Origin: Steromphala cineraria
Lineage: Eukaryota; Mollusca; Gastropoda; Trochida; Trochidae
Assembly: GCA_916613615.1 (NCBI GenBank)
Contig: OU744720.1
Location: 2,459,749-2,523,748, forward strand
Direction of reading: 5' to 3'
DNA: 64,000 bases
The position numbers were made by a program, and so were the translations under genes. Positions 49,431 through 60,514 of the stretch are shown piece after piece. A model generated the notes under the pieces. The model searched no databases. It was not told the origin of the DNA and saw only the letters and a list, made by a program, of their open reading frames with translations. Each line of letters begins with the position of its first letter. The first letter of the stretch is position 1.

Positions 49431-49789
49431 TCGGCTTTCATTCTAAAACAACACCTGTGCTACAATGTGCTTTGATAAATTACCTCGCTTTCATTATGAA
49501 TGTCAGGCGATTATTAAATATAAATACTTAAAACTTGTTTACGTGTGTATATTCCTTGCAAAGCAATAACTTGTGTTGTTGTGCTTTCATTTGATTTAGC
49601 CATCAACGAGTAATGCAAAAAGTTATATGAAGAAATAAAGATTCTTTAACTTGTTTGATATGTAAGCTGCTATGCAGTAACGTGTGTCGTGGTGATTTCA
49701 TGGTCATCAACGAGGTATACAAAAAGTTATGTGATGCAATACACCCAGTTATAATCAGTATTTCGAGTTATCTAATCCTGCTGTCTCCT

Positions 49790-50045
49790 ACACAGACTTT
49801 CCTTGCAGTGTAATAAAGCACAGAGGAGTGAATTCATTTCAAATAATTGCTCTCTGGAAGCAAAGAAATGACAATTAAAGGTTCTGGATGTTGCAGTATT
49901 GCCCTTAGCGATGAACAGATCTAATAATTTGAATGCTTAATAATAAATACAAGAAGCCCTTATATCATTTTCTCAGTTCTAAAAAATCCATCAGGAGAAA
50001 TATCTGTTATCAAATGAAGATAATTTTCGATTGTCCAATATTCCT
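49790..50045. repeat. Recurrent block i, fullest old copy
   Basis: CTCTCTGGAAGCAAAGAAAT, TTGCAGTATTGCCCTTAGC, ATAATTTGAATGCTTAATAA, AATACAAGAAGCCCTTATAT, CATTTTCTCAGTTCTAA, ATCCATCAGGAG and TTTTCGATTGTCCAAT all have counterparts in order at 57.32-57.52 kb. This is the best evidence that the 48-50 and 55-58 kb regions are paralogous. Confidence 0.7.
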
Positions 50046-51317
50046 AACACAGACATGATTATCTGTTTTGACGTCAAATTAATGATGGGGCTGTATAATG
50101 AAAAAGATGACAAATTATAACTGTTGTCAACTCTCTATCAAAATTACAAAGTTTGAATTCTGTATTAAACTAGCATTGAAGTATTATCTCTTTTAATGAA
50201 AATAATGGATCTCATTACCAGATTACTTCCGATACAAAACACAGTTGTTTGAGCTTAATATGCCCTTGTTTGAAATCATTTTCCTTGTGCTTAAACAAAT
50301 CTTCAAGAGCTCAAACTGTCCATCCAAAACATTACTTGTACATCTGTGATAATTGAAAAATCAGGTATTATTTGTTCATTATAACTTGTAATGAGATAGA
50401 AAAAAATTAAATATTAACAACGATGTGGAAATCAAAATGCCATGTCAAACTATGGTACAAACAGTCAGAAGGTAGTTTCAATTGAATGAACGTTTTAAAA
50501 ACACTTAAGACGACAAAATCATAGGCCTAGTTAGGAGCGTTGCCTCTGGAAATATAAGAAAAGTATATAAATTGTTATGCAAATTCTTCACATAAGACGA
50601 GTTACGTATACTTCGTTGGCGGGTTTCTAGAGTTATCTCAAATGAGTCATAAAGCGCACATAAATCTTACGTGTCATAATTGCCGTCTAATATCAAATTT
50701 AGTATTCTTGAGAGCCGACTAACAATTTCAGTTAGATTAATTAAATCTGAATTTTGTATCAGCTTTGCTCTCTGCAGATTATAACCTCCATGATACTTTC
50801 TATGTCATACTGGAAGAAGGCATCCAATAAGACATTTCGAATTTAAAGTACAAATGCAATAAATAAATAATGTGCTTAATTTCAGCTTTGAAATTTTCAA
50901 ATTGAACATAATATCAAAAATATCATTAACAAAACTTAAGAATTTCAGATTTCATCTATTTCCGTTTTATGATATGATATAAGTATTTTGTAAATGATAT
51001 TATACTGATAACATGACAGCAGCAATATAAAAGGACAGCAGTTATATAATGTAATATCAGCTATACGACATTCTGCCTACACAATGCTACTAGAGACATC
51101 AGATAGTCATCGTGAACAATGTGAATCTATACACGATCAGTTAACTTCTTGAAGTTTAAGACATTAATCCGAGGGAATTACAAATAAACTTACAAACTTT
51201 GAAACCTAAAGTTTTTCAAGTACAGTTATGTTTTTGTCATCTATCTGAGTCTACCATGTGTTTTCTTCATCCTGTGTATTTTCTCAACTTTATCTCACAC
51301 TTAGTAAGTCCTTCTTG
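50046..51317. other. Array spacer, no supported feature
   Basis: AT-rich DNA with no gene or repeat that I can support. Confidence 0.35.
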
Positions 51318-51470
51318 ACGGAAGCGTATTAGTGTTGCGATAAAAATATTCTGTAGAACTATCTTATACGGAGGAGTTGGTAAGTCTCACGTAGGGGATA
51401 CTTTCTTCATCGAAGGAGAGACTTATATAGATTTTCATAGATTTTCATCCTGATACTAATACGCTTCCGT
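51318..51470. repeat. Miniature inverted-repeat element, 16-bp ends
   Basis: ACGGAAGCGTATTAGT (51318-51333) is matched exactly by ACTAATACGCTTCCGT (51455-51470). The 153-bp element has an inner partial palindrome (AAGTCTC ... GAGACTT). No clear target-site duplication is visible. The length and terminal repeats fit a MITE or foldback. Confidence 0.65.
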
Positions 51471-51558
51471 ACCTTTTTATTAGGATATTCAACTTACATC
51501 CTCACATGTTTTGAAGAAATAGACGTTCATCGTGGATTCAAAATGTCGATGATTAACA

Positions 51559-51716
51559 CTAGATCACAGGAAATTGAGAATAATCAAGTATGTGAAAACA
51601 GTCAAAATCAAGTCCATTTATTGTATTTGTGGAGGATATATTTATCCGCATCGTATTTGGACTTGATTTTGATTGTTTTAACATTATCCTTTATTATTCT
51701 CAATTTCTTGTGCACT
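51559..51716. repeat. Long hairpin, arms of about 58 bp
   Basis: The left arm (CTAGATCACAGG, AAATTGAGAATAAT, then CAAAATCAAGTCCA, ending 51616) pairs with the right arm (TGGACTTGATTTTG from 51658, then ATTATTCTCAATTT and CTTGTGCACTAG). Mismatches are few, so a transcript would form a long stem with a loop of about 40 bases. The 79-codon open frame across it (51543-51782) is an effect of the palindrome. It could be a foldback element or a source of small RNA. Confidence 0.7.
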
Positions 51717-52329
51717 AGATCTAGCCCTTTAATGTATATCTGTGATTATTATTATTACAAAATTTATAAATGGGGCGGTTAACATTTATACAAGTAACAT
51801 AACATGAAATACACGTTCATCGTCATTAGAAATTCACATATTATGAAACCCTTAGTTTGAAATTGTGAGTATTTCATATCTAGTCAAGTGAACGAACCCC
51901 TTCACAACAGAGGTGTAGGGACACTATCACGATGCTTTTCACTTATTGTTTAGGATGCGTAACTGACAGTGACTATCTAGAAATGTTGCTTTCATATATG
52001 CATGTTCTTCTGTTGTCTTCATTTTGGATTCTATGGAGAATATTTTGAAGAAATAATTCCTCTTACTTCAATCAATTGACGACACTTTTATGAATTATCG
52101 ACTTTTATTATTCTTTAAGAATAGCCTTCTGAATATTTTCATAATTTTATGAAAACGTAAATAACTTAAAATTGTTATTACCTGTTGAGATTTTTTAATC
52201 ATTCAGGCATTATATCAAAATGTCATATATGAAATAAATGAATCTGCCAAGATTTATTTAATAGTTATTCTTAGAAAGAAACATTGGAACAAAGCATGTC
52301 CATGTATATGTGTGAGCAATCGTATTCTT

Positions 52330-52440
52330 CTCTGCAGGCCATGGATACGTTTCTACTGAGTCATGATGTTACTTATGGCCATGTTGTAAAACAAAGAACA
52401 TTTTGAAATCATGATTTTGAAAAGATTGAACAGATCTGAA
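52330..52440. repeat. Recurrent block e, copy in unit 6
   Basis: GAGTCATGATGTTACTTATG and GCCATGTTGTAAAACA match CACGTTGTCACCTACGGCCA and ATTTTGTAACATGAAAG of 39.63 kb. It is the most diverged copy and lies about 6.3 kb from the unit 5 copy. Confidence 0.4.
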
Positions 52441-52899
52441 CAGGAAATATGCACCAAATGTTCTTAAGTACAAGGCTTCACTTAAGACTAAAGACTATTC
52501 TAAGATTTAAAGATTTGAAATAACTATTAGTGATATTGAAAGTTGCAGGTGTATAGAAATCTCAATTCAATCTATTGAAATGTTCGACAACCTCATAAAG
52601 CAACTTCTGGTCGCAATATCTTGATTCTACATAATTATACCAAAAGCATTTATATCTTTTTTTTCTATTTGAATTTGAGCAAAGCTGTGATTCGAATACG
52701 GACCGTTAACAAGAGTAGAATATATATTATATATTTAAAGAAGTCTCAACAAAAACAAATCAAACAAATGCTCATTGGTTGAATACCTGCAACCGTTTTG
52801 GCTTTGATTGACAGGTCCAAAAATAATTCACACTAATGCTCACACTTCATCGTTTTCTGTCTTTTGTCCTCACAAATTTACCTTGTTCTTCAGTGACGC

Positions 52900-53460
52900 T
52901 ACATAACGCTCATGGGTTTGGCTCTTTAAGTCACAACTGATCTATTATCGAACACCTTATAATGAATGATGAGCTGGACCTTAAAGTCTTATGTCAGCTA
53001 CTCCACCATTAGTTTTCACATTTTGAAAAATATGTGTTTTATTATTGATAAATTTGCTTTGAGTCAGCTTTCCTTTTGCAATTAGGACACTTTACAACAT
53101 TTTCGTCACCCCTTTCGTCAGCCTACCATCATTCCGGGGAACGTAATTATGTTAACTGTATAAAAATGCTCTAAAGACATTATTTTTAACACTTTAAACG
53201 CAAAAGTGTCATTTATCTTAACCATTCGTGTCATGAAATATTGAAAGTGTCTAATTTGTTACATTTCTTCAAAAGTATAACAGTCCAGAAAGTCGCACGT
53301 CACTAAACATATCTCGACATATATTTCAAATGATATTTCTCAGATATTCTAAAAAGGTTTAAAATTCGATTATTTTCAAAGTGTTCAGGAACTCTTTTAG
53401 TAGATTCCCCTTTATGCATTTTAGAATGAAAATTCAATTGAGACAATGGAGATTGAGGAC
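52900..53460. repeat. Recurrent block f/c, copy 5
   Basis: GGCTCTTTAAGTCACAACTG, CACCTTATAATGAATGATGA, GGACCTTAAAGTCTTATGTC, then TATGTTAACTGTATAAAAAT, GCTCTAAAGACATTATT, ACTTTAAACGCAAAAGTGTC and CGTGTCATGAAATA. The f part is closest to copy 2. The c anchor is 11,992 bp from copy 4, about twice or more the usual step, so one unit in between lacks this block. Confidence 0.55.
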
Positions 53461-53919
53461 GGTAGGCATAGATCTACATATACATTTCCCTCAATGCTTT
53501 TAGCCACTGTAAATTAACTGACTGGTTAACAAAGGTAGCTGTTACTGTTTAACAAATAGTATGTTAATGGCAGTTAACTGCTGGGATAATGTAGTCTTTA
53601 CTCGATTTAATTTGCAGCGTTAATAAGACTGACCCTTAAATTACATCATAAGGTGTTCATTACCTACAAATGGCTAAAACTTGTCATTGTTGAATTACAG
53701 ATTTTCAAAAATATTAAAAGCTTATTATTGCTTATCAAATACGAATATGAAGTTACTATATGGTTATTTTACTTTCGTTTGATATGATAACACTAAGGAT
53801 AGAGTGAACAAAAATCTTTAAACGGAGCGTAATTTAACAAATCTAATTGCTTGTAACCATGATGTCAGAAGATAATGAAATAACTTTTGAATCTTTCCTA
53901 TGAATATCAAGATACGGAA

Positions 53920-54939
53920 GACAAAGGAATTCTATGGATGAACAAGTTCTTTATATCTATATCTGACATTAGCGGATTTTCGGTATAGATCCTTATATAC
54001 ACAAAGAACTTAATTAAGCACCCCCCCCCCCCCCCCCCCCCCCCACTTTTCAAACAGAAAAAACACTGCTGATAATAAACAAAACAAATGTACAATCAAA
54101 CAATAAGGATTTTTAAATAGAACGATCATCTTGCATTGTAGAAACAAAAACTTCATTCGGTTTATGATTCACTGTCGCTGAATAACTGGTTTTACAAAAA
54201 ATTGGTATTGTTTAGTCAAAATCCAAGTTACTTTAAAATTGAAAATGAAAGTCAATATTTTTTGCTGCAATGTGATTATTATCATTCTCTTGAGTGAATT
54301 GATGACTTTTTGGTAAATAACCTCATAGCAAAAGTCAATCGTTAAAGCAGTATGAACCTTCAAAATCACAAAATTATCAAAAAATGAATTTAAAGAAAAC
54401 TGCACAAAGACATTAATTGGCCACTGTCAAAGAAAATGGATTATCTGAAGGAAGGAGAACTGTTTGGTCAACAATTTCAACTCAAGGAATCTCAAATTTA
54501 CTTACATATGTTAAGATTATAGGCATTTTATCAATTTTTGATGAAAAAAGTACTGAAAATTCAATGTCTTGCTAGCCTCTTATCATGCATGATAAAAAGG
54601 GTTTTTGTGTATGAATGTCAACTAGGGATCAAGATTGTTTTTTTTGATTCATAACATCCAAAGTTTAATGTGTAGTTTTCCCCCTATGACAATAGTTATA
54701 ATTGCCAAATTTCAGTAGTCTCACAGTTTTTCTCATATTTTCGTTATTGTTGCTTATTAGCGATCTTAAGTTCAATTAAATAGTCAATAAAAAAGCAATT
54801 GTTATCTCTGGAGCGGTCAATACATCAAATTAATCCAAATAGTCCAAGAGCACCCAAATTCATTAAAAAAAATAGGGGGGTGCTTAATTAAGTTCTTTGT
54901 GTATATAAGAAGTTGTTCATCCATATAATTTGCATTGTC
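53920..54939. mobile_element. Inverted-repeat element of 1 kb, unclassified
   Basis: A 35-bp near-perfect inner inverted repeat (TTATATACACAAAGAAC, then TTAATTAAGCACCCCCC) lies at 53992-54026 and 54875-54909. Outside it the arms continue as GACAA.G.AATT and TATGGATGAAC on both sides. The left arm has an extra piece of about 45 bp between them (53951-53993) that contains AGCGGATTTTCGGTATAGAT, the core of the foldback family at 10.3 and 59.7 kb. The 830-bp interior has no recognisable coding sequence. It looks like a non-autonomous transposon whose left arm has picked up a foldback half. Confidence 0.65.
54021..54044. repeat. Poly-C tract of 24 C
   Basis: An uninterrupted run of 24 C lies at the inner edge of the left arm. 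The matching position in the right arm has only six G (54875-54880), so the run probably expanded after the element formed. Long C runs are also prone to length error in assemblies. Confidence 0.9.
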
Positions 54940-55045
54940 TTACTTATGATTCCGACTCAAACAGTTTAATATTATAATATAAAATATTTTGAAATAAAAG
55001 TGCACATATTTTGAACCGCTTTATGTTAAAATGATTTGATTGAGA

Positions 55046-57898
55046 CTGATGGTAAGACAGGAGACAAAAAGAAGATGAGTTTTTGTTCACAGGCCATGAG
55101 AGTGACAGTTACGTTCCCTACCAGAAGAGCTGCGTCTGTAAACTGTCAGCTCTACCTAATCCAGTCGCATATGTCTACTTATGCAGACACTTCATGTATA
55201 ACTGCTTTTGTCAAATGAAGGCAAATCTATAATTTTCTTCAATGTTTCACCAGCTTCAACATAAAACATTCCTCTTGAGGCCTTAAGAAGTTGATGCTCT
55301 TACCTTTGTGAATGTCTATTGTTTTCACATACGATGTTGACGTTTACCATTTTAAGAGAGGATTGGATGGTGTGCATTTTTTACAGTAGTTCTTTAGATT
55401 GTCAAAATAGCGAACGCTGATTGTAATTCTCTGACAGGCATACATAGACTTTTTGAAATGTGTGCTCATACATAAAACATTTTAGCCATTGTGCCCTTAG
55501 TATATGACAATGCTGATTCATTCATGACAATCCTTCATTATGATTCCGAATCGGTATTGCATTCTATAGCCTTTTATGACAGTGATAGTGTTGTGTTGTG
55601 TTCAAAGAGTTGAAAATCAAATTATAGAAATGTGTTGACTCATTTCAAAAGCTGAGTTTATTTTGCTTAATTCTCGTAATGATTGTAAACAGTTTTCTTC
55701 TCGATGAATTGTTTGCCTCCAAAAACGTAAATGTAAAACGAAAAGCTTTTGATTGACTGTCTTACTTTGTGTTGATGAAAACATAACCATGCCAGATACA
55801 TCTTATGTTTGCAAATGTATTCAGGGAATTCTGAAAATGAGCTTCCTTCTACTGCGGCAGTAGAGATGTGTTCAAAATATACCAATCAATTAGTAATGTT
55901 TATGTCGTTGATTTGTATTCTAAAGGTAAACGTGTAAAACTCTGAAAACATGAAATGTCCATTTCTTCTCAAATACTAATGACACCACAACTAATTACCC
56001 TTTTTACATTGCACACCTGTTTGACTAGAAGCGATGTTTGATGTGTGAACCTTGGCACTGTTGTTGAGCATCTCGGGTAATACTTATTGTAAATACAAAT
56101 AAGCTTTTACTGAAGTAGTGCTGTGTATCACTTAATAAATAAAGTAATCGTAAAAAATAGGACATGTTAAGTAAACATACTGAAAGTATTTATGAACACC
56201 TTTCAAACATCTATGGCGTTGCCTCTTGGTAGTGATGTACAATCTAAAGGAAGGTATACTTTGTGAGTAGTAGTTTTGGTCAATAAATGAAATCATTGAT
56301 AAACGAATTAGGTTATTTTACGAAAAGGGACTTGAGCCTTGGAAAATGTTTAGCCAATAGAACACATAAGATCTAATCAAAGCAAAAAGGTAAAAAATGT
56401 AAATGGCTAGATAAAAAAAGGGCCGGGGGTATGATAAAACTCTAGTGTGAAATTGTTAGTATAGGACGCTCATAGCTAAAAACTAATCAATCTTAAAAGG
56501 ATAAAAGGTTCAAATGATTTAAAGATTTAGTGGGAATTTCAGGACATTATACAGTGATATTTGCAGCAAACGAGGCTGTCAATATCAAAAATGAGCTTGA
56601 CATTTGTTGTCAAGTACTGAGAAGAATTTAGATATTTTAACTTGAACTCGTAATACATTATATAAGAAACAGTTTCCCAATTTAAATCTTTCCATCAATA
56701 CTACGTGTTTCGTCCAGACCACTCCCAGTGCATAAGAGCACTATCGACGGTATGACAACATTTCCTCGGAAGCTCTTAATGTCACTGTGCTCTCATCACC
56801 GCCCTTGGCCATTGCGTACTTTGACTTATTTTATGACCATATTTCCCGTTGACGACACCTACAATTTGGCGAATCTCATAGCTGCTGTGTCAATTAGAAT
56901 ATTGCCTCATATATTTCGACTACCTTTATTCCCCAATTAAGATTTACTTGAAAACATCCATTGATTATGTGCAAGGTCCCGCAATTTTTCGTATTTCAGG
57001 TCAAGAAATATTTTGTCAGACTTGAAGTAAAAACCAATCATTTTTGTCATGGTTTTGTATGCCCCTGAGGGAACTGAAAGGGTCTTTCTGTTGTTTGATA
57101 AGAACTTTTCTGCAACATATTTGACTATTACACTTGCTCTCCTATTTTCAATGAAAGTATTTTTCATAACGAAATTTGTTGTGTAAAAAGTCGTGTTACT
57201 CATATCTTCGGGTAATGATTTCTATATAGAAAGCTCTGCTACATAGGAAGCAAGTGCGGCACATTACAGAAGCGGACTGTCATATTGGTGCGCTTTACTG
57301 CACAGGGTTTAACTCACTTCACGTAATTACTCCCTGGAAGCAAAGAAATGATGAAAAAATTCTAAATATTTCAACATTGCCCATGGCAATTCACTGATAT
57401 AATAATTTGAAAACCCCATCTTGAATACAAGAAGCACAAATATCATTTTGTCAACACTAAGAAGTCCATCAGCAAAATGTTTGTAATTACATGAGCACGT
57501 TTTTCGATCTACCAATTTTATAACCACTGAAATGATTTTCTCTCTGGACCGAGGTCAAATTAAGGACCAGAGGAAGTAATGAAAGCAGTAGCGAACTTTA
57601 TCATATTTTTCATAAATGCCGTCATCACTACGAAACTCAAAGTAACTAAGATCAAACTCTGTTTAAACCTTATCACTTTTATAAGAACATTTTTTTTGGC
57701 GGTTTGATAGATTTCAATAGCACAATAAATGGTCTAGCTGCCCTGTATAGTAATTATGCCATCGATAACTGTATTCATGATCATGCATTACTTTAGTTGT
57801 ACCTTACAAAAAGGTAGAGAGTTGGCCAAGTTTTGAGGGAAGTCCTGTTTAACTCAGATTATATTTTTTCTCTCTCATGCCATGGTTTAATTGTGACT
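55046..57898 (+). repeat. Segmental duplication, copy A
   Basis: Starting CTGATGGTAAGACAGGAGAC and ending CATGGTTTAATTGTGACT, this stretch is repeated in the same orientation at 60515-63435. By eye identity is in the mid-90s percent in good stretches, with several indels (copy B has about 55 extra bases near 61160-61212). Indels fall in non-multiples of three within the open frame at 56728-56940, arguing against coding. It includes blocks l (55.15 kb), h-like (56.75-56.85 kb) and i (57.32-57.50 kb). A 47-codon frame at 55075-55218 (MSFCSQAMRVTVTFPTRRAA...) stays open in both copies, but that says little at this age. Confidence 0.9.
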
Positions 57899-58259
57899 GT
57901 TTATATTTTCAATTTGGAAGACCTTTGATGAAGAAAGTGTCATCGTTTGATGATCTGATGCACGTGGTTGGATTTATGCTGTTAAAAAGGAAATTACCCA
58001 CGTGGAAGTTTAATTTACTAGCAGTGATGTTTCCCGGTAATTCTCATCGCAAGGTTGCAATTTAAGAAAATCTTGATATTGGCGACAAAATAATTTAAAG
58101 TACAGTTTTTTTCCATCTAAACAGGCATTGAGTATAAGTTGGACAAACCGTTCATAAAAGTCGGAAATATATGTGCTGATGACAATAGAAAGCGTTTATA
58201 AGATATGAAGTGAAGTACTTGAGTGTTTCTGATACCTTCAGGGGGATCAACAGCTCTCG
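57899..58259 (+). other. Continuation of unit 6, no supported feature
   Basis: This sequence follows directly on copy A of the duplication and is the part whose partner in copy B is displaced by the insertion at 63436. A 62-codon frame (57877-58065) spans the junction and is unrecognised. Confidence 0.4.
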
Positions 58260-58475
58260 TTAATCTTACTGTCATAATTACATCTATTGAGAGATGTGCT
58301 GCACTTCAAAGCGGAGCTTCTATATCAGATGAGGCTATATCTGATCTTTGTGTCGGTTTTCCCTTCACAGAAGGAAATACGCATATGGAATCTATCTCTG
58401 TCTTCCTGAAACAAGGGAATCAATCGGGACATCTTGATGCCGTTAATTAAACGTTTCCTGTGTGTACTTAAAGCG
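58260..58475. repeat. Recurrent block j, copy 2
   Basis: TTACTGTCATAATTACATCT, GCACTTCAAAGCGGAGCTTC, TATATCAGATGAGGC, GAAATACGCATATGGAAT, GTTAATTAAACGTTTCCTGT and TTAAAGCGTCCAGAAC repeat the series at 43.75-44.02 kb. An open frame of 75 codons (58223-58450) exists only in this copy. Confidence 0.65.
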
Positions 58476-58489
58476 TCCAGAACTCCTCT

Positions 58490-58516
58490 CCCCTAACCCC
58501 CCTCCCCCCTCCCCCC
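58490..58516 (-). other. G-quadruplex motif on the minus strand
   Basis: The plus strand has C runs of 4, 6, 6 and 6 separated by TAA, T and T. The minus strand therefore fits the four-run rule for an intramolecular G-quadruplex with very short loops, and the plus strand an i-motif. It lies 15-40 bp after block j. Confidence 0.75.
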
Positions 58517-59088
58517 TCCACAACCCCTGCGCATCAACCAATGACCCCCTCGCTCCTTCCATTCACCCAGTGTCCAGATCTAAGATAGCACCCCCGCCCC
58601 GCGTCGTTCTTCTATTGATTGGTCCACTCTGTCCGATAACGCAGTCTATTTTACAACTTATATACATATGAATATGATCAAAGTCACCTGTATTGGCTAG
58701 CTAGTCGGTTTCACCAATAACTCAATTACTGGGCTTTTGATCTCCTGCCGTCACAGCTCCTCTGTGAAAAGGATTGATAACGCAGATGGTTAGAGTGAGG
58801 TTTAATGAACATTAGTTGATCCACCTCTTTGCGTGGATTAAAGAGTTAATAAAGAAGAAGCTGGCTAAATACCTTGTAGGACGTAAAAAGGAATTAATGC
58901 TAACATATAACATCGAAGGACAAATATTTGAAAACAAGTTAAACTTTAGAAATATCCATCTTTATCTTTGACATGATAGAATCATTTTGTAAACTCTTTG
59001 AAAATGATAGTTTTAATACAGTTTCAGTGGACATTTAATGTAACGTCACTCGAACGTCATTCTTACTCGTAGTGCTCAAAGAGATAAC
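58517..59088. other. Array spacer, no supported feature
   Basis: A G+C-richer start (58.52-58.63 kb) passes into ordinary AT-rich DNA. No gene is supported. Confidence 0.35.
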
Positions 59089-59457
59089 GGAGGATCATTG
59101 TAAAACAATCTTCCTCCTATATTTTATTACGGCACCCAGACAGTCTAATATTTTCAAGAGATAAAGTCCATGGATTTTCTTACACAAGTTTCAAATAAAC
59201 TTTCAATCTTGCACAATCACATATTATATTATCAGAAAGAATTTAATCTGTTCTTAATTTGTTCCTTAGTCACTTTCTTCATATGTATATGAAACAAGTA
59301 TCTGATGTACGATCATTTGAATCTGTAATTTGATATTTCTGCTTTCAAATCTTTACATTGCAATTAACTTGCGAGTATTGAAGCAAGTAACGGTAATGTT
59401 ACTGAAATAAAGATTTGAAGCTCGAATTTTATCTTACAATGAAAATTAACTAGAATC
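59089..59457 (+). repeat. Local direct repeat, copy 1 of 2
   Basis: It starts GGAGGATCATTGTAAAACAA and ends ATGAAAATTAACTAG, and is repeated at 60133-60510 at high identity. Shared landmarks include CCTCCTATATTTTATTACG, GAGATAAAGTCCATGGATTT and AACTTGCGAGTATTGAAGC. The two copies are about 1,045 bp apart. Confidence 0.9.
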
Positions 59458-59658
59458 TAGGGTTTCTTTGGTCAACGTTTTTATGATTCACATTGTATAT
59501 TTTCTTAAAACTGGAGGAAGATCATATAAAATTACTAAATAATAAAATCAAGTTAAACAGTTTATTTTTTATTCTTGCTTTTCCCCAATAAGTTTTTTTC
59601 TATATTATCTTGTTCACCTTCTTCGGGTTCGTAGTAACTACCTAATGTTTAAGAAGCC

Positions 59659-59806
59659 AAGGAGTTTATGGATGATTAACGTCTTCTTTGTAGAAAAAAG
59701 CGATGCTTCGATATAGATTCCAATTATCTTGAAAACGATATAAGGATTTATACTGAAACGTCGCTACTTTCTACAATCAAGTAGTCAATCATCCATAAAC
59801 CTCCTT
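59659..59806. repeat. Foldback element, near full-length palindrome
   Basis: The outer arms AAGGAGTTTATGGATGATT and AATCATCCATAAACCTCCTT pair with one bulge. Inside them TTGTAGAAAAAAGCGATGCT and CGATATAGATTCC pair with the reverse complement of AAGGATTTATACTGAAACG and TCGCTACTTTCTACAA. Almost all of the 148 bp is palindromic. The left half resembles 53925-53995, and its core is shared with 10.3 kb. Confidence 0.75.
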
Positions 59807-60132
59807 GTTTTCCGTTGATATTTCCTACTTCTAAAATTCCTCTCAAACAACTAACGCAATGGTTAATGTGCTCAAGTTATTTGAAATGATTTTGTGTGTA
59901 ACTGCAATGTAGAATAACGGTACTAAACTAAAATCCAAAAGAAACGTCCCCTTATGTTTTTTCACACACCTCAAAAATCACGAAAGATAATTAAAAAATA
60001 ACACCATTCTTATATATGCCAAGGCACTATCTGAGGGAAACACATCGCTCAAACGCACATGATGCAGTGGTTAAAGTAAAAAAATATCGTTTTTATATAT
60101 TTTATATATTCTATCGAAATTCGAGAATCCAA
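59807..60132. other. Spacer, no supported feature
   Basis: This is AT-rich DNA between the palindrome and the second local repeat. Nothing is supported. Confidence 0.35.
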
Positions 60133-60510
60133 GAGTTAATGGATGATCATTAGTAAAACAATCTCTCTCCTATATTTTATTACGTCACCCAGAGAGTCTA
60201 ATATTTTCAAGAGATAAAGTCCATGGATTTTCTTACACAAGTTTCAAATAAACTTTCAATCTTGCACAATCACATATTATATTATCAGAAAGATGTAAAT
60301 CAGTTCGTTATTTGTTCCTTTGTCACTTTCTTCATATGGATATGAAACGAGTATCTGATGTATGATCATTTGAATCTGAAATTTGATATTTTTGCTTTCA
60401 AATCTTTACATTGCAATTAACTTGCGAGTATTGAAGCAAGTAACGTTATTGTTACTGAAATAAAGATTTAAAGATCGAATTTTATCTTACAATGAAAATT
60501 AACTAGGAGC
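60133..60510 (+). repeat. Local direct repeat, copy 2 of 2
   Basis: This is the partner of 59089-59457. Four bases after its end the second copy of the segmental duplication begins (60515), so 60505-60515 (CTAGGAGCTAGG) is the junction of the 5.47-kb tandem duplication. Confidence 0.9.
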
Positions 60511-60514
60511 TAGG

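Noticed and set aside
55075..55218. 47-codon frame in block l, open in both copies of the recent duplication and partly at 48.4 kb
   Set aside because: The first two copies are too similar to test, and the third shows no excess of synonymous change by eye.
56728..56940. 70-codon frame with a partner at 62256
   Set aside because: An indel that is not a multiple of three shifts the frame between the two recent copies.
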